DNA of 64,000 bases, taken from assembly GCA_963790325.1 (NCBI GenBank), contig CAWBNY010000003.1, positions 868,001-932,000 of the forward strand. Direction: 5' to 3'. A program made the translations under genes and the position numbers. Shown piece by piece: positions 40,585-48,847 of this stretch; position 1 is the stretch's first letter, and each line of letters opens with the position of its first letter. This DNA is from JAXDMK01 sp963790325 (GTDB lineage: Bacteria > Actinomycetota > Acidimicrobiia > Acidimicrobiales > AC-14). The notes below the pieces were generated by a model, which made no database searches, was not told the origin of the DNA, and was given only the letters and a program-made list of their open reading frames with translations.

Positions 40585-42033
40585 TCAAGCGACAAAGGTG
40601 CGCCAGGCCGCGCCCAGCCGGTGCACGCCCTCCTGGAGCATCGGGATCGGCGCGCTGAACGACAGGCGCAGGCGATCGGGATGGGCCGCGCTGGCGGAGA
40701 CGGCCTGGGCGGTCGCCACCGCCACGCCGTGGCGCAGCGCCCGGTGGGCAAAGGCGTCGGCTCTCGCCGACGGCAGCCGCACCCAGATGGACAGACCGCC
40801 CCGGGGCTCGGGCCACGACCAGTCGGGCAGCTCCCGGTGCAGCGCCTCGGCCAGGGCGCGGTACCGGCTTCTCAGCTCGCCCTGCTGGCGGGCCCGGAAG
40901 TCGGTCGTTCGCGCCTCGGCCAGCAGTCGTTCGGTCATGAGCTGGCTCACGGCCGAGGTCCCGAGATCCTGCATGGTGCGCACCCGGGCGAAGCGCAACG
41001 CCAGTGGCTGCGGTGCCCGAACGAAGCCGACCCGCAGGCCGCCCCAGAACATCTTGCTGAGCGACCCGATCACGGCCACCGACGCGCCGGGCACGCTGGC
41101 GGCGATGGGGAGCGGCACCGGTTCCCAGGCCAGGTCGGCCAGCGCCATGTCCTCCACCAGCGGAACCCGGGCCGCTCGGAGCAGCTGCCCCACCTGCTCC
41201 CGACGGCCGGCGGAGAGCACGGCGCCGGTCGGGCTGTGAAGGGTCGGCTGGAGATAGACGAGCGACGGCCGACTCTCGAGGGCCTGGGCCAGTGCATCGG
41301 GACGTACGCCCTGCCCGTCCACCGCCACCCCCACGATCCGGGCTCCGGCCTGGGTGAAGGCCGACAACGCTCCCGGGTAGGTCGGGTCCTCCACGATGAC
41401 GGTGTCGCCCGCCCGCAGCCAGCAAGCGGCCGCCACGGAGATGGCCTGCTGGGCGCCGGTGGTGATCACGATCTGCGACTCGTCGGTCGGCAGACCCCAG
41501 CCGCTCACGTGCTCTGCCACCGCCGCCCGCAGCGAGGGCAGGCCCCACGGGCTGAGGCCGGTGTCGGGGACGACGCCGGCCAGGTCCTCGGTCGTCACCT
41601 CCGCCGGCGGGAGGCTGGCCGCCTCACAGAGGACCGAGAGCGACAGGTCGATCACCTCCGACGGGCCGGCGCTGCGGTCCACCAGGCGGTGCACCAGACC
41701 CGAGCCCTCCCTCCCCTGCGGGAGCTCCAGCGGATCCGAGGCCCGCACGAAGGTGCCGCTCCCCCGCTGCCGCTCGACGAGGCCGTCCGCCACCAGCTGG
41801 TCGTAGGCGGCCACTGCCGTGCCCCGGCTGACGGCCAACGCGACCGCGAGCGCGCGTTCGGCGGGGAGCCGCTCCCCGTCGGCGAACGCGCCCCGTTCGA
41901 TGCCACCGGCGACGGCCCGGGCCAGTTGGCGGAACAGTGGTCCGCCGCCCGCAGCCCAGTCCCCCAGCTGGTCGACCAAGATTCTCGTCGCTGCGGAGCG
42001 GGCCACTCTCGCAGAAGTGGCTCTGTCCGGCAT
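40585..42033 (-). CDS. MocR/PdxR-type transcription factor (GntR wHTH plus aminotransferase domain)
   Basis: 482 residues. N-terminal GntR winged helix (about 30-100: PLFRQLARAVAGGIERGAFA, LPAERALAVALAVSRGTAVA, DGLVERQRGSGTFVRASDPL), then a fold-type I aminotransferase domain with the PLP lysine in VIGSLSKMFWGGLRVGF. These regulators sense PLP together with an amino compound. It is divergent from an aminotransferase gene only 27 bp away, the usual arrangement of MocR regulators and their target. ATG 42033 is preceded by CATAACT, so a short or absent leader is likely. Confidence 0.93.
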   Translation of the reverse strand: MPDRATSARVARSAATRILVDQLGDWAAGGGPLFRQLARAVAGGIERGAFADGERLPAERALAVALAVSRGTAVAAYDQLVADGLVERQRGSGTFVRASDPLELPQGREGSGLVHRLVDRSAGPSEVIDLSLSVLCEAASLPPAEVTTEDLAGVVPDTGLSPWGLPSLRAAVAEHVSGWGLPTDESQIVITTGAQQAISVAAACWLRAGDTVIVEDPTYPGALSAFTQAGARIVGVAVDGQGVRPDALAQALESRPSLVYLQPTLHSPTGAVLSAGRREQVGQLLRAARVPLVEDMALADLAWEPVPLPIAASVPGASVAVIGSLSKMFWGGLRVGFVRAPQPLALRFARVRTMQDLGTSAVSQLMTERLLAEARTTDFRARQQGELRSRYRALAEALHRELPDWSWPEPRGGLSIWVRLPSARADAFAHRALRHGVAVATAQAVSASAAHPDRLRLSFSAPIPMLQEGVHRLGAAWRTFVA

Positions 42034-42060
42034 GGGCCAGTTATGCCACAGTCAGCGATC

Positions 42061-43260
42061 ATGGTCCACACGGCGGAGGTCTCCTGGAGCGACGCCGCCG
42101 GTCGGGTGCGCTCCTCGGCGATCCGGGACCTGCTGGCCGTGGTCGGTCGGGACGGCATCATCTCCCTCGCCGGCGGTCTGCCCGCACCCGAGGCGTTTCC
42201 GTCCCCGGAGCTTTCCGGAGCCATCACCTGGCTTCTCGCCCACGACCCCGGCGGCGCTCTCCAGTACTCGGCGACCGAAGGCTTCGGTCCACTGCGGGAA
42301 TGGATCGCCGCCGACCATGGCGTCGACCCCGACCAGGTGCTGGTGACGTCCGGGTCCCAGCAGGCGCTGGAGCTGGTGGTGCGGACGCTGGTGGATCCGG
42401 GGGCCGATGTCGCCTTGGCCGATCCGGGCTACGTGGGCGCCATCCAGGCCCTCCACCTCGTCGGAGCACACCTGGTGGGCGTGGCCACCGACGACCAGGG
42501 GCTGCTCGTCGACGACCTGGCCCGGCGCCTGGCCGAAGGGCTGCGGCCGGCACTGGTTTACGTGGTGCCGAACTTCCACAACCCGACCGGCGCCAGCCTG
42601 GCGGCCGAGCGTTGTCGGGCGCTGGCCGAGCTCGCCGATCGCTACGGCTTCGTGATCCTGGCCGACGACCCCTATCGCCATCTGCGCTGGGCGGGCCAGG
42701 CGCCGCCGCCGCTGGCGACGCTCTCCGAGCGCGTCGTCACCCTGGGCACCTTCTCCAAGACCCTCTGCCCCGGTCTGCGGGTGGGGTACGTCGTGGCGCC
42801 GCGGTCGCTGATCCGGGCCGTGGCGCGGGTCAAACAGGCCGCCGACCTGCACACCGCCACCCTGACCCAACGGGCCACGTTTCAGCTGGTGAGTGGGCCC
42901 GCCTTCTTCACCTCGCACCTGTCCCGCCTCCGATCCCTCTACCAAGCCAAAGCCAGCGCGCTCGTCGGCGCGCTCCGCCTGCACCTCGACGGCCGGTTCG
43001 AGTTCCGGGACCCGGAGGGCGGCTTCTTCGTCTGGGGGCGCCTCATGGGGGCGGGGATCGACGCCGAGGAGCTTCTCGGCTCCGCCCTGAATCGTGGGGT
43101 GGCGTTCGTCCCGGGCGCCGCCTTCGCGGTGGACTCGGGTTTTCCCCGGCACCTCCGCCTGGCCTTCTCACACGCGTCGGCCGAAGAGTTGGAGGCCGGG
43201 GTGCAGCGGCTCAGGCGAGCCCTTTCCGGTTCGGATCCAGGCGGCGGTCTTGCCGTCTGA
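42061..43260 (+). CDS. PLP-dependent aminotransferase, class I/II (2-aminoadipate/aromatic type)
   Basis: 399 residues. YSATEGFGPLREWIA, the substrate loop ISLAGGLPAPEAFP, FHNPTGASLAAERC, ILADDPYRHLRW and the PLP lysine in LGTFSKTLCPGLRVGY are all in place, as in LysN/AspC-like enzymes. An in-frame ATG at 42043 is possible. The MocR-type regulator transcribed the other way probably controls it. The substrate is not readable from sequence. The next gene's start overlaps its end. Confidence 0.93.
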   Translation: MVHTAEVSWSDAAGRVRSSAIRDLLAVVGRDGIISLAGGLPAPEAFPSPELSGAITWLLAHDPGGALQYSATEGFGPLREWIAADHGVDPDQVLVTSGSQQALELVVRTLVDPGADVALADPGYVGAIQALHLVGAHLVGVATDDQGLLVDDLARRLAEGLRPALVYVVPNFHNPTGASLAAERCRALAELADRYGFVILADDPYRHLRWAGQAPPPLATLSERVVTLGTFSKTLCPGLRVGYVVAPRSLIRAVARVKQAADLHTATLTQRATFQLVSGPAFFTSHLSRLRSLYQAKASALVGALRLHLDGRFEFRDPEGGFFVWGRLMGAGIDAEELLGSALNRGVAFVPGAAFAVDSGFPRHLRLAFSHASAEELEAGVQRLRRALSGSDPGGGLAV

Positions 43261-43807
43261 ACGGGACTGGGTCCGGGTCGTGGCCGAGCAGCGCTGCGAC
43301 GGGTGCGGGCTGGAGGCTTCCTCGATCCCCCGACACGAGCTCGGTCCGGCCATCCGGCTTCAAGGCGAGTTGTGGGCCTCGATGCTGTTCGCGGCCGAGG
43401 CCGACTCGCTTCGAAGCCATTCCGAGCCGGGACGCTGGTCCGCGCTCGAGTACGCGGCGCACGTACGGGACGTCCTCGTCCTGTTCAGGGATCGGATGGC
43501 TGAGGCGGCGATGGGGACGAACCCCGACTTCGGCTGGTGGGACCACGAGGCGGCCGCCGTCGCTGACCGCTACAACGAACAGGACCCACGTTCGGTCGCA
43601 GCCGATCTCGAGGCTGCGGCCGATCTGCTGGCGACGACCGTCGCCCGACTCGACGGCGCCGGCTGGGAGCACACCGGCACCCGGCGTGGCACCGAGCGGT
43701 TCAGCGTCGACGGGCTCGTGAGGTTCGCACTGCACGAGGCGCATCATCACCGGGTCGACGCCAAGACCTCGCTCGGGGCCCGGGGCCGGGGCCACGGCTC
43801 CGGATGA
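43250..43807 (+). CDS. DinB-like / mycothiol-dependent maleylpyruvate isomerase-type protein
   Basis: 185 residues. The N-terminal DWVRVVAEQRCDGCG resembles the RCDECG start found in actinobacterial DinB-family proteins, followed by the four-helix core GRWSALEYAAHVRDVLVLFR and the C-terminal histidines VRFALHEAHHHRVD that would form a metal triad with the His of AAHVRD. Such proteins are thiol-dependent metalloenzymes, often of unknown substrate. The only plausible starts are TTG 43250, inside the aminotransferase 3' end, or GTG 43280; the first keeps the RCDGCG head. No ATG is available. Confidence 0.82.
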   Translation: MPSERDWVRVVAEQRCDGCGLEASSIPRHELGPAIRLQGELWASMLFAAEADSLRSHSEPGRWSALEYAAHVRDVLVLFRDRMAEAAMGTNPDFGWWDHEAAAVADRYNEQDPRSVAADLEAAADLLATTVARLDGAGWEHTGTRRGTERFSVDGLVRFALHEAHHHRVDAKTSLGARGRGHGSG

Positions 43808-43936
43808 GTTAGTGCTAGGCGATCTCCCCTGGCGCGACGGCGGCAACGCACCCGCTAGGGGTCGAGGAGGCAGCCCTTCTCCCGGGCCCCGGCGTTGTCC
43901 CGGATTCGCTCGACCGCCGCGACCAGTGCGGCAGCC

Positions 43937-46342
43937 TCACTTCGGGAAGGGCGGGACCCTGCAGGCGACGGTGATCTCGTTGCCGTCCTCGTCGAAGTAG
44001 GACGCGACCGCATCGCCCTGGGCTCGGATCATGAAGCTAACCGCCGTTGCCTGGCCCTTCCCCTTACCGTTGTTCCCGCCCATCGGCGTCACAGCCGGCT
44101 GGGCGCCGTTGGCTTCCACCCACTTGATGCGGACTCCGCTGTCGAAGGGCCCGAAAAGGGCGCCGCTGCCGTCGTCGCGGATCAACACGGGCTCACGACC
44201 GGCGCTCGGCAACGTGCCGAACACGTAGAAGCCATCCTCGTTCTGTCCGCTACCTGGTGCCTGCGGCTCGCGCTGGCCGTGGGGATTCTCGGTCGGTAGG
44301 CAGTAGGGCACCGTCCACACGTCCTCGATCGGCGAGGAGACGTCGACCGCGTGGGGCTCCTGCTCGCTCGGCCGGACATCGGCGACGAAGTGGAACGGGT
44401 GGAGCACGGTGCTGGGCACGCACCGGACCTCCCACACGAGCTCCACCGTCTGGCGGACACCCACGGCCAGCGTCCGACCCACCACCAGCGTCGCCGCGGG
44501 CCCGACGGTGCAGGATGTCGACTCCGCGTACTGCCCGATGGTGGCCTCGACGACCGAGACGACATCCGGCGCGGGGCCGTTGTTCACCACCTCCACCGCC
44601 ACCCTGCAGGTGAACGGCGCGGCCGACCCGATGCCCTCGTCGCAGAACAGGCGGCTGTCGGTCGGCCGCAGGTCGGCATCGTGGAAGACCGCGAACTCAG
44701 CCCGGGCACTCGAGCCGTCGTTGCCGGGACTGGTGTCCTCGACATGTTCGTCGTCCGCGGTCACCTTGCTGGTCGCGTCGATCGCATGGAACGACCGATA
44801 GCCGCACTCCACGGAGACAGCCTCGTGGAGCCTGCGAGTCTCGCCGTCGGCCAGGGCGCGCGCGGGCAGGCTGAGCGAGGCGGGAGAGAGCGTGCAGTCG
44901 TCCGGGCCTCGGGTCTGGGCGAGATCCACGCCGACGGTGCCGTCGAGCGGGCCGTACCCGACGTTCGTCACGTCAACCCTCAGGTCGCACGTGATCGGCA
45001 CGCCGACTTCCGTCGACGTCGGGCACACGAGCTGCGTCTGCGTGCTCAGGTCGGTCTCGGCCCACACCGGGTGCTGCTGCGCCGCAGTCCGCAGGTTGTT
45101 CGACGGGTTGGTGTCCGTGAGCCTGCCGTCGAGGACCTCGAGCTCGTCCTCGAACCGGAAGTCGTGGGTGCTCGGCAGGTCGCAATTGACCGTGAACGTG
45201 ACACGACGGCGGTGACTCTCACCACGACCCAACGTCACCTCGATGGTCTCTTCGTCGCGTGGGGTGATGACGCAGTCGTCGCTGGCGAACGCCCTGACCG
45301 TGTCCCGGACAGGTACGTGGTCGGCAGGACCGTTGTTGCGGATCGTGAGATCGACCGCGATCTCCGTATCGGTGCGTACCTCGATCCGGTCGGGGATCTG
45401 GGCCACCTCGAACCCGACCTTCTCGACGTCGACCGTTGCCGGGGCGTTGCCGAACCGTTGAACCGGAAAGCGATGATCGCCGATGCCGGCATCGACGTCG
45501 ACGGTCCGCACGGCTTCGGTGGTCGCGAACGAGGCCACCGGGACGACCTCGCGAACCTCGTAGGTACCTGGGCCGTGACCGTCCAACCGGAACTCGATGT
45601 CGCCGTTGGCGTCCGTAAACAACGTTGCGACATGACCGAGTGGGTCGTCGACCCAGCTGGGCTTGGCCGTACGCCAGATCTCGAAGGCGATCCCGCTGAC
45701 CGCGGGTCCGCTTGTGACGTCACCGCCGTCGACGGCACCGTTGCGATTCTCGTCGATGAACTTGTCGATCGGGATCGTCGGGACGGGGGTGTCGGTGCCG
45801 AGCCGCGCCAGGCTGTTCCCACAGACGAGAGAGATCCAGTCCTGCTTCCAGCGCAGGACCGTGAGCCTGGGGTCGGCGGCGAGGTTGAAGTACTCGCCGA
45901 GGTTGGAGGTGTTGATGCTCCCCGGCGCGCAGATCTCCAGCAGGCCAGTGGGCAGGTGGCCGCAGCCCGTCCAGGAGCGACCCGCGTAATCTGCCACCCG
46001 GACCTGCTCCTGCGGCGCATACCAGACGAAGTTCTGGTCGTAGCCCCGCCCCGCGAAGTGAGAGCGGAAATCGTCGACCTGGGGGCGAGTGAGAAGGTGG
46101 CCGGCACCGGGCCAGATCACCGGCCGCCAACAGTGGGCGCCGTTCGGCGACACGAACGGGAGGACGCTCAGCTGGGCTTCCGACTCCCAGGGGAAGGGGG
46201 CGCACGTCGTGCTCTGCCGGTCGTGGTCCGCCCCTGCGGGTGTGCCGACCAGCCCCAGCAGAAGAACGGTGATCGCTCCGACAAGGGCCGGTCGCCGCGC
46301 TGCACCGGCACGACTTGTGCTGTCCATCAACCTCCGCCTCAC
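43937..46342 (-). CDS. Large secreted protein with SdrD B-like and CARDB/DUF11-like repeats
   Basis: 801 residues. GTG 46342 with GGAGGGG six bases upstream; signal peptide ALVGAITVLLLGLVGTPAGA. Residues about 180-290 resemble a SdrD B-like/cna B repeat (DKFIDENRNGAVDGGDVTSG, FTDANGDIEFRLDGHGPGTY). Then come about three CARDB/DUF11-like beta domains, each with VDVEKVG, DLTIRNNGPADHV or VAVEVVNNGPAPD strands and disulphide-type cysteines. C-terminal GKGKGQATAVSFMIRAQGDA has a final beta unit. No cell-wall anchor or membrane helix at the C-terminus, so it is released. Likely an extracellular structural or adhesive protein. Confidence 0.82.
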   Translation of the reverse strand: MRRRLMDSTSRAGAARRPALVGAITVLLLGLVGTPAGADHDRQSTTCAPFPWESEAQLSVLPFVSPNGAHCWRPVIWPGAGHLLTRPQVDDFRSHFAGRGYDQNFVWYAPQEQVRVADYAGRSWTGCGHLPTGLLEICAPGSINTSNLGEYFNLAADPRLTVLRWKQDWISLVCGNSLARLGTDTPVPTIPIDKFIDENRNGAVDGGDVTSGPAVSGIAFEIWRTAKPSWVDDPLGHVATLFTDANGDIEFRLDGHGPGTYEVREVVPVASFATTEAVRTVDVDAGIGDHRFPVQRFGNAPATVDVEKVGFEVAQIPDRIEVRTDTEIAVDLTIRNNGPADHVPVRDTVRAFASDDCVITPRDEETIEVTLGRGESHRRRVTFTVNCDLPSTHDFRFEDELEVLDGRLTDTNPSNNLRTAAQQHPVWAETDLSTQTQLVCPTSTEVGVPITCDLRVDVTNVGYGPLDGTVGVDLAQTRGPDDCTLSPASLSLPARALADGETRRLHEAVSVECGYRSFHAIDATSKVTADDEHVEDTSPGNDGSSARAEFAVFHDADLRPTDSRLFCDEGIGSAAPFTCRVAVEVVNNGPAPDVVSVVEATIGQYAESTSCTVGPAATLVVGRTLAVGVRQTVELVWEVRCVPSTVLHPFHFVADVRPSEQEPHAVDVSSPIEDVWTVPYCLPTENPHGQREPQAPGSGQNEDGFYVFGTLPSAGREPVLIRDDGSGALFGPFDSGVRIKWVEANGAQPAVTPMGGNNGKGKGQATAVSFMIRAQGDAVASYFDEDGNEITVACRVPPFPK

Positions 46343-47264
46343 TCGGAACCCCTCCGCCTGGTATGGACCCGGCGGTCAGCCGCCGAGACTCGGTTGGCCT
46401 CTCGATCAACTCCGGCCCGACCGGCCGCCGACCGGTCCTCGTCACCGTCTCGCTCCGCCTCGAGGAGGTGAGCCCGGTCGCATCGATCGTTGTGACGCGC
46501 CCGTCCGACGACCCCAAACGAGGGTTGCGGTCGGATCCTCGGTCCGAGGTGTCGGCGTAGGGCTGGGTCGCGCCGAGCGCGGCTGACGTCCGGCCGCGAG
46601 GGTGACCACCCGCGGGCCGACCCTCGTGGAGGGATGGGTGGGTCGTCATCGGGGACCTTCACGGTCTCCTCCGACCGCAGGCCGAGGCGAAGCCCGGGAC
46701 GCGCACGAGGGACTCCTCGAGGAGGTCCAAGCTCTCCCGAGCGCCGCACCCGAGCCCGACACCCGGCCGAGATGGTGTCCCGTCCGGCCGTGGCGGGCGA
46801 TGCCCGAAGCGAGGGCGGCCGCCAGGTCTCAGGAGCCTGATCGACACTCACCCGCGCCCAACGGTACGGCTCCCATGGTTCTTCCCGCCGAACATTGCGC
46901 CCCCTCCGTACCCGCGCCGCCGAAGGCGCCCTTGCGGCAAGGGTATCCCGTCGATGGATCAGCCGACAGTCGGCACAACGAAGCCAGCACGAGCCGGGCG
47001 CAGGGTCGGTGCCCGGCCGTTGGTCGAGCTGCGGAGCGGATTGGACCTCCTCTCCGGACAGCAGGCGCATCTCGCGACCTACGGCGGGTCCGGAGGAGTC
47101 CCCGGGAGTCGTGCGGGCGAGTACCACGTGCCGGTCGCCGGGGCCGGGGCCCGGGTCGCGGGTGGCCCCCGAGCCCCGGTCACGACGATGGATCGCCTTC
47201 TGGTGAGCAGCTGCCAGCGGGCGTCAGCCAGCCGCCGGCCACGGCGCCCGTCCGTTCGCCCGAC
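46343..47264. other. Gene-poor interval
   Basis: About 920 bp in which the open frames on either strand have no domain pattern, no credible start and codon use unlike the neighbours. It contains the upstream region of the secreted protein (GGAGGGG near 46350) and nothing else I can support. Confidence 0.5.
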
Positions 47265-47469
47265 TCAGGCGGCGAGGGTGGCGGCGAGCAGCTCGTCGAG
47301 CAGCGACTGTCCGGGGGGTGCGATGCGCGGCTCGCCCGCCAGCATCCGGACGCGGTCGAAGGCGTCGTGGATGTCACCCGAGCGGGCCGCCAACTCAGCT
47401 CGACCGTCGACGAAAGGCCCGGAGCGTGGCTCGGTCGAGGCGGCGGCGACGTGGCCGGCCGCCCCCGCC
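47265..47469 (-). pseudogene. Possible protein-coding remnant downstream of the TetR gene
   Basis: In one minus frame the sequence reads SGPFVDGRAELAARSGDIHD then AFDRVRMLAGEPRIAPPGQS and LLDELLAATLAA before a stop, with codon use like a real gene. It has no start codon: the frame opens in the last bases of the TetR gene. It may be a gene end left by a deletion. Family not recognised. Confidence 0.3.
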
Positions 47470-48129
47470 TCACGACCGGGGCCGGCCGCTCCCCGGGGGG
47501 TAGAGGGCGGCGAGGGTGCCGAGCAGCTTCGGGAGCAGTGGGCTGAAGCGGCCCTCGCCCCACGGCAGGCCCGGCTCGTTGGCGATGGCCTGGCCCAGGA
47601 CACCGCTGACGAGGACGGACGTGACCCAGAGCGCCTCGTCGGAGTCTGCCCCGGGGCCGAGCTGGCCCGCGGCCGCGGCGTCGGCCAACGCCTGGCGTTG
47701 GAGCCGGACCATCTCGACGCTGGGGGCCATCGCCTCGGGCGTGGGCTGAAAGCTGGGGACCGGGCGCCAGAACAGCAGTTGCGCCATCGCCGGATGGGTG
47801 AGCGCCCAGCGGCTGCTCGCCTCCAGGCCGACGGCGAGGGCGTCGAGGCCGGGCTCGGCCCCCGCCATGGCGGCGCGCATGATCTCGAGGTTGGTCCGCT
47901 GGCCCCGTTCGAAGAGGGCGTCGTGGATCGCCATGAGGGAGTCGAAGTACTTGTAGATCGACGGAGGCTTCACGCCCAGCCGGCGGGCGACCTCCGAGAG
48001 CGTGAGGCCGTTGACGCCCTCCTCGGTCATCACCGCCTCGGCGATGGCCAGGATCTCCTCGATGGTCTCCTGGCGTCGCCGGGCCCGCCGATCCGGGGGT
48101 GCCCCGGTCTCCTCGGTCATCGACGACAT
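47470..48129 (-). CDS. TetR-family transcriptional regulator
   Basis: 219 residues. The N-terminal helix-turn-helix is typical (EEILAIAEAVMTEEGVNGLT, LSEVARRLGVKPPSIYKYFD), followed by the helical ligand domain with a TetR_C_13-like arrangement (WALTHPAMAQLLFWRPVPSF). ATG 48129 follows TACTGT by seven bases, so a leaderless transcript is likely. It is divergent from an SRPBCC protein gene, the probable target. Ligand unknown. Confidence 0.93.
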   Translation of the reverse strand: MSSMTEETGAPPDRRARRRQETIEEILAIAEAVMTEEGVNGLTLSEVARRLGVKPPSIYKYFDSLMAIHDALFERGQRTNLEIMRAAMAGAEPGLDALAVGLEASSRWALTHPAMAQLLFWRPVPSFQPTPEAMAPSVEMVRLQRQALADAAAAGQLGPGADSDEALWVTSVLVSGVLGQAIANEPGLPWGEGRFSPLLPKLLGTLAALYPPGSGRPRS

Positions 48130-48155
48130 GCTCTGTACAGTAGCAAGAGTTTCTA

Positions 48156-48184
48156 TTGACAGCACTAGCTAACAGCCTTAGCCT
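48156..48184 (+). promoter_or_regulatory. Promoter of the SRPBCC gene with candidate TetR operator
   Basis: TTGACA (48156-48161) and TAGCCT (48179-48184) are 17 bp apart, a near-consensus housekeeping promoter. The perfect inverted repeat GCTAA-N5-TTAGC (48168-48182) overlaps the -10 element and is the best candidate for the binding site of the divergent TetR regulator. Confidence 0.7.
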
Positions 48185-48223
48185 CTCTCTCAAAGAGGCG
48201 GCGCTACGGGAAGGGAGAGGCAC

Positions 48224-48760
48224 TTGGCACCGAAGAACCAGCGTTGGTGGTTGACCACGGATCGTGTCGAGCTCGACATCCGAGCCGGCGCCGACGTGCT
48301 CTACGCCATGGTCTCGGACCTGCCCCGCATCGGGGAGTGGAGCCCGGAGTGCGAGCGCGTCGACTGGGAGGGCGACGTCACCGTCCCCGTCGAGGGCACC
48401 ACCTTCATGGGGCACAACGCGGTGGGACCGGGGCGACGCATCCGCTACTCCCGCCACGGCCGGGTGCTGGCCGCCGATCCGGGCCGCGAGTTCGCCTTCG
48501 TCACCGACGAGGGCGGCCGGGAGTCCACCGTGTGGCGCTACCGGTTCGAGCCCCTGGGTGACGGCCGGACACGGGTGACCGAGGGCTACGAGGTGCGCTG
48601 GATCCCGGCGTGGGCTCGCATCCTCGACGTCCCCACCAACCGCCACAAGGAGCTGCTCAGGGGCATGCGCACGACGCTCGAGCGTCTCAAGGCTGCGGCC
48701 GAATCCGAGCACCGGAACGCATCAACCTCCCCGGAGGCCCGGAAGGAGTCCCGGACCTGA
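48224..48760 (+). CDS. SRPBCC/polyketide cyclase-like protein
   Basis: 178 residues with the START-like pattern: VELDIRAGADVLYAMVSDLP, GEWSPECERVDWEGD, GTTFMGHNAVGPGRRIRYSR, STVWRYRFEPLGDGRTRVTE, and a C-terminal amphipathic helix. Such proteins bind hydrophobic ligands or act as cyclases/dehydratases. TTG 48224 is supported by GGAG six bases upstream; no ATG is near. Regulation by the divergent TetR protein is suggested by the shared promoter region. Confidence 0.88.
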   Translation: MAPKNQRWWLTTDRVELDIRAGADVLYAMVSDLPRIGEWSPECERVDWEGDVTVPVEGTTFMGHNAVGPGRRIRYSRHGRVLAADPGREFAFVTDEGGRESTVWRYRFEPLGDGRTRVTEGYEVRWIPAWARILDVPTNRHKELLRGMRTTLERLKAAAESEHRNASTSPEARKESRT

Positions 48761-48847
48761 CGACGGCCCTACGGCCGTGCGCGGCGCCCACCGGCTGCCA
48801 GGATCGGCATCCCCAACGCGTCGCCCACTGCTCCATAGCATGTGGAG

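Noticed and set aside
40210..43260. 1016-codon plus-strand open frame
   Set aside because: The first 600 codons are antisense to the MocR-type regulator and have Arg/Gly/Ala-rich composition; only the aminotransferase part from 42061 is real.
46602..47546. Long plus-strand frame in the gene-poor interval
   Set aside because: No start signal, no domain pattern and composition unlike neighbouring genes.
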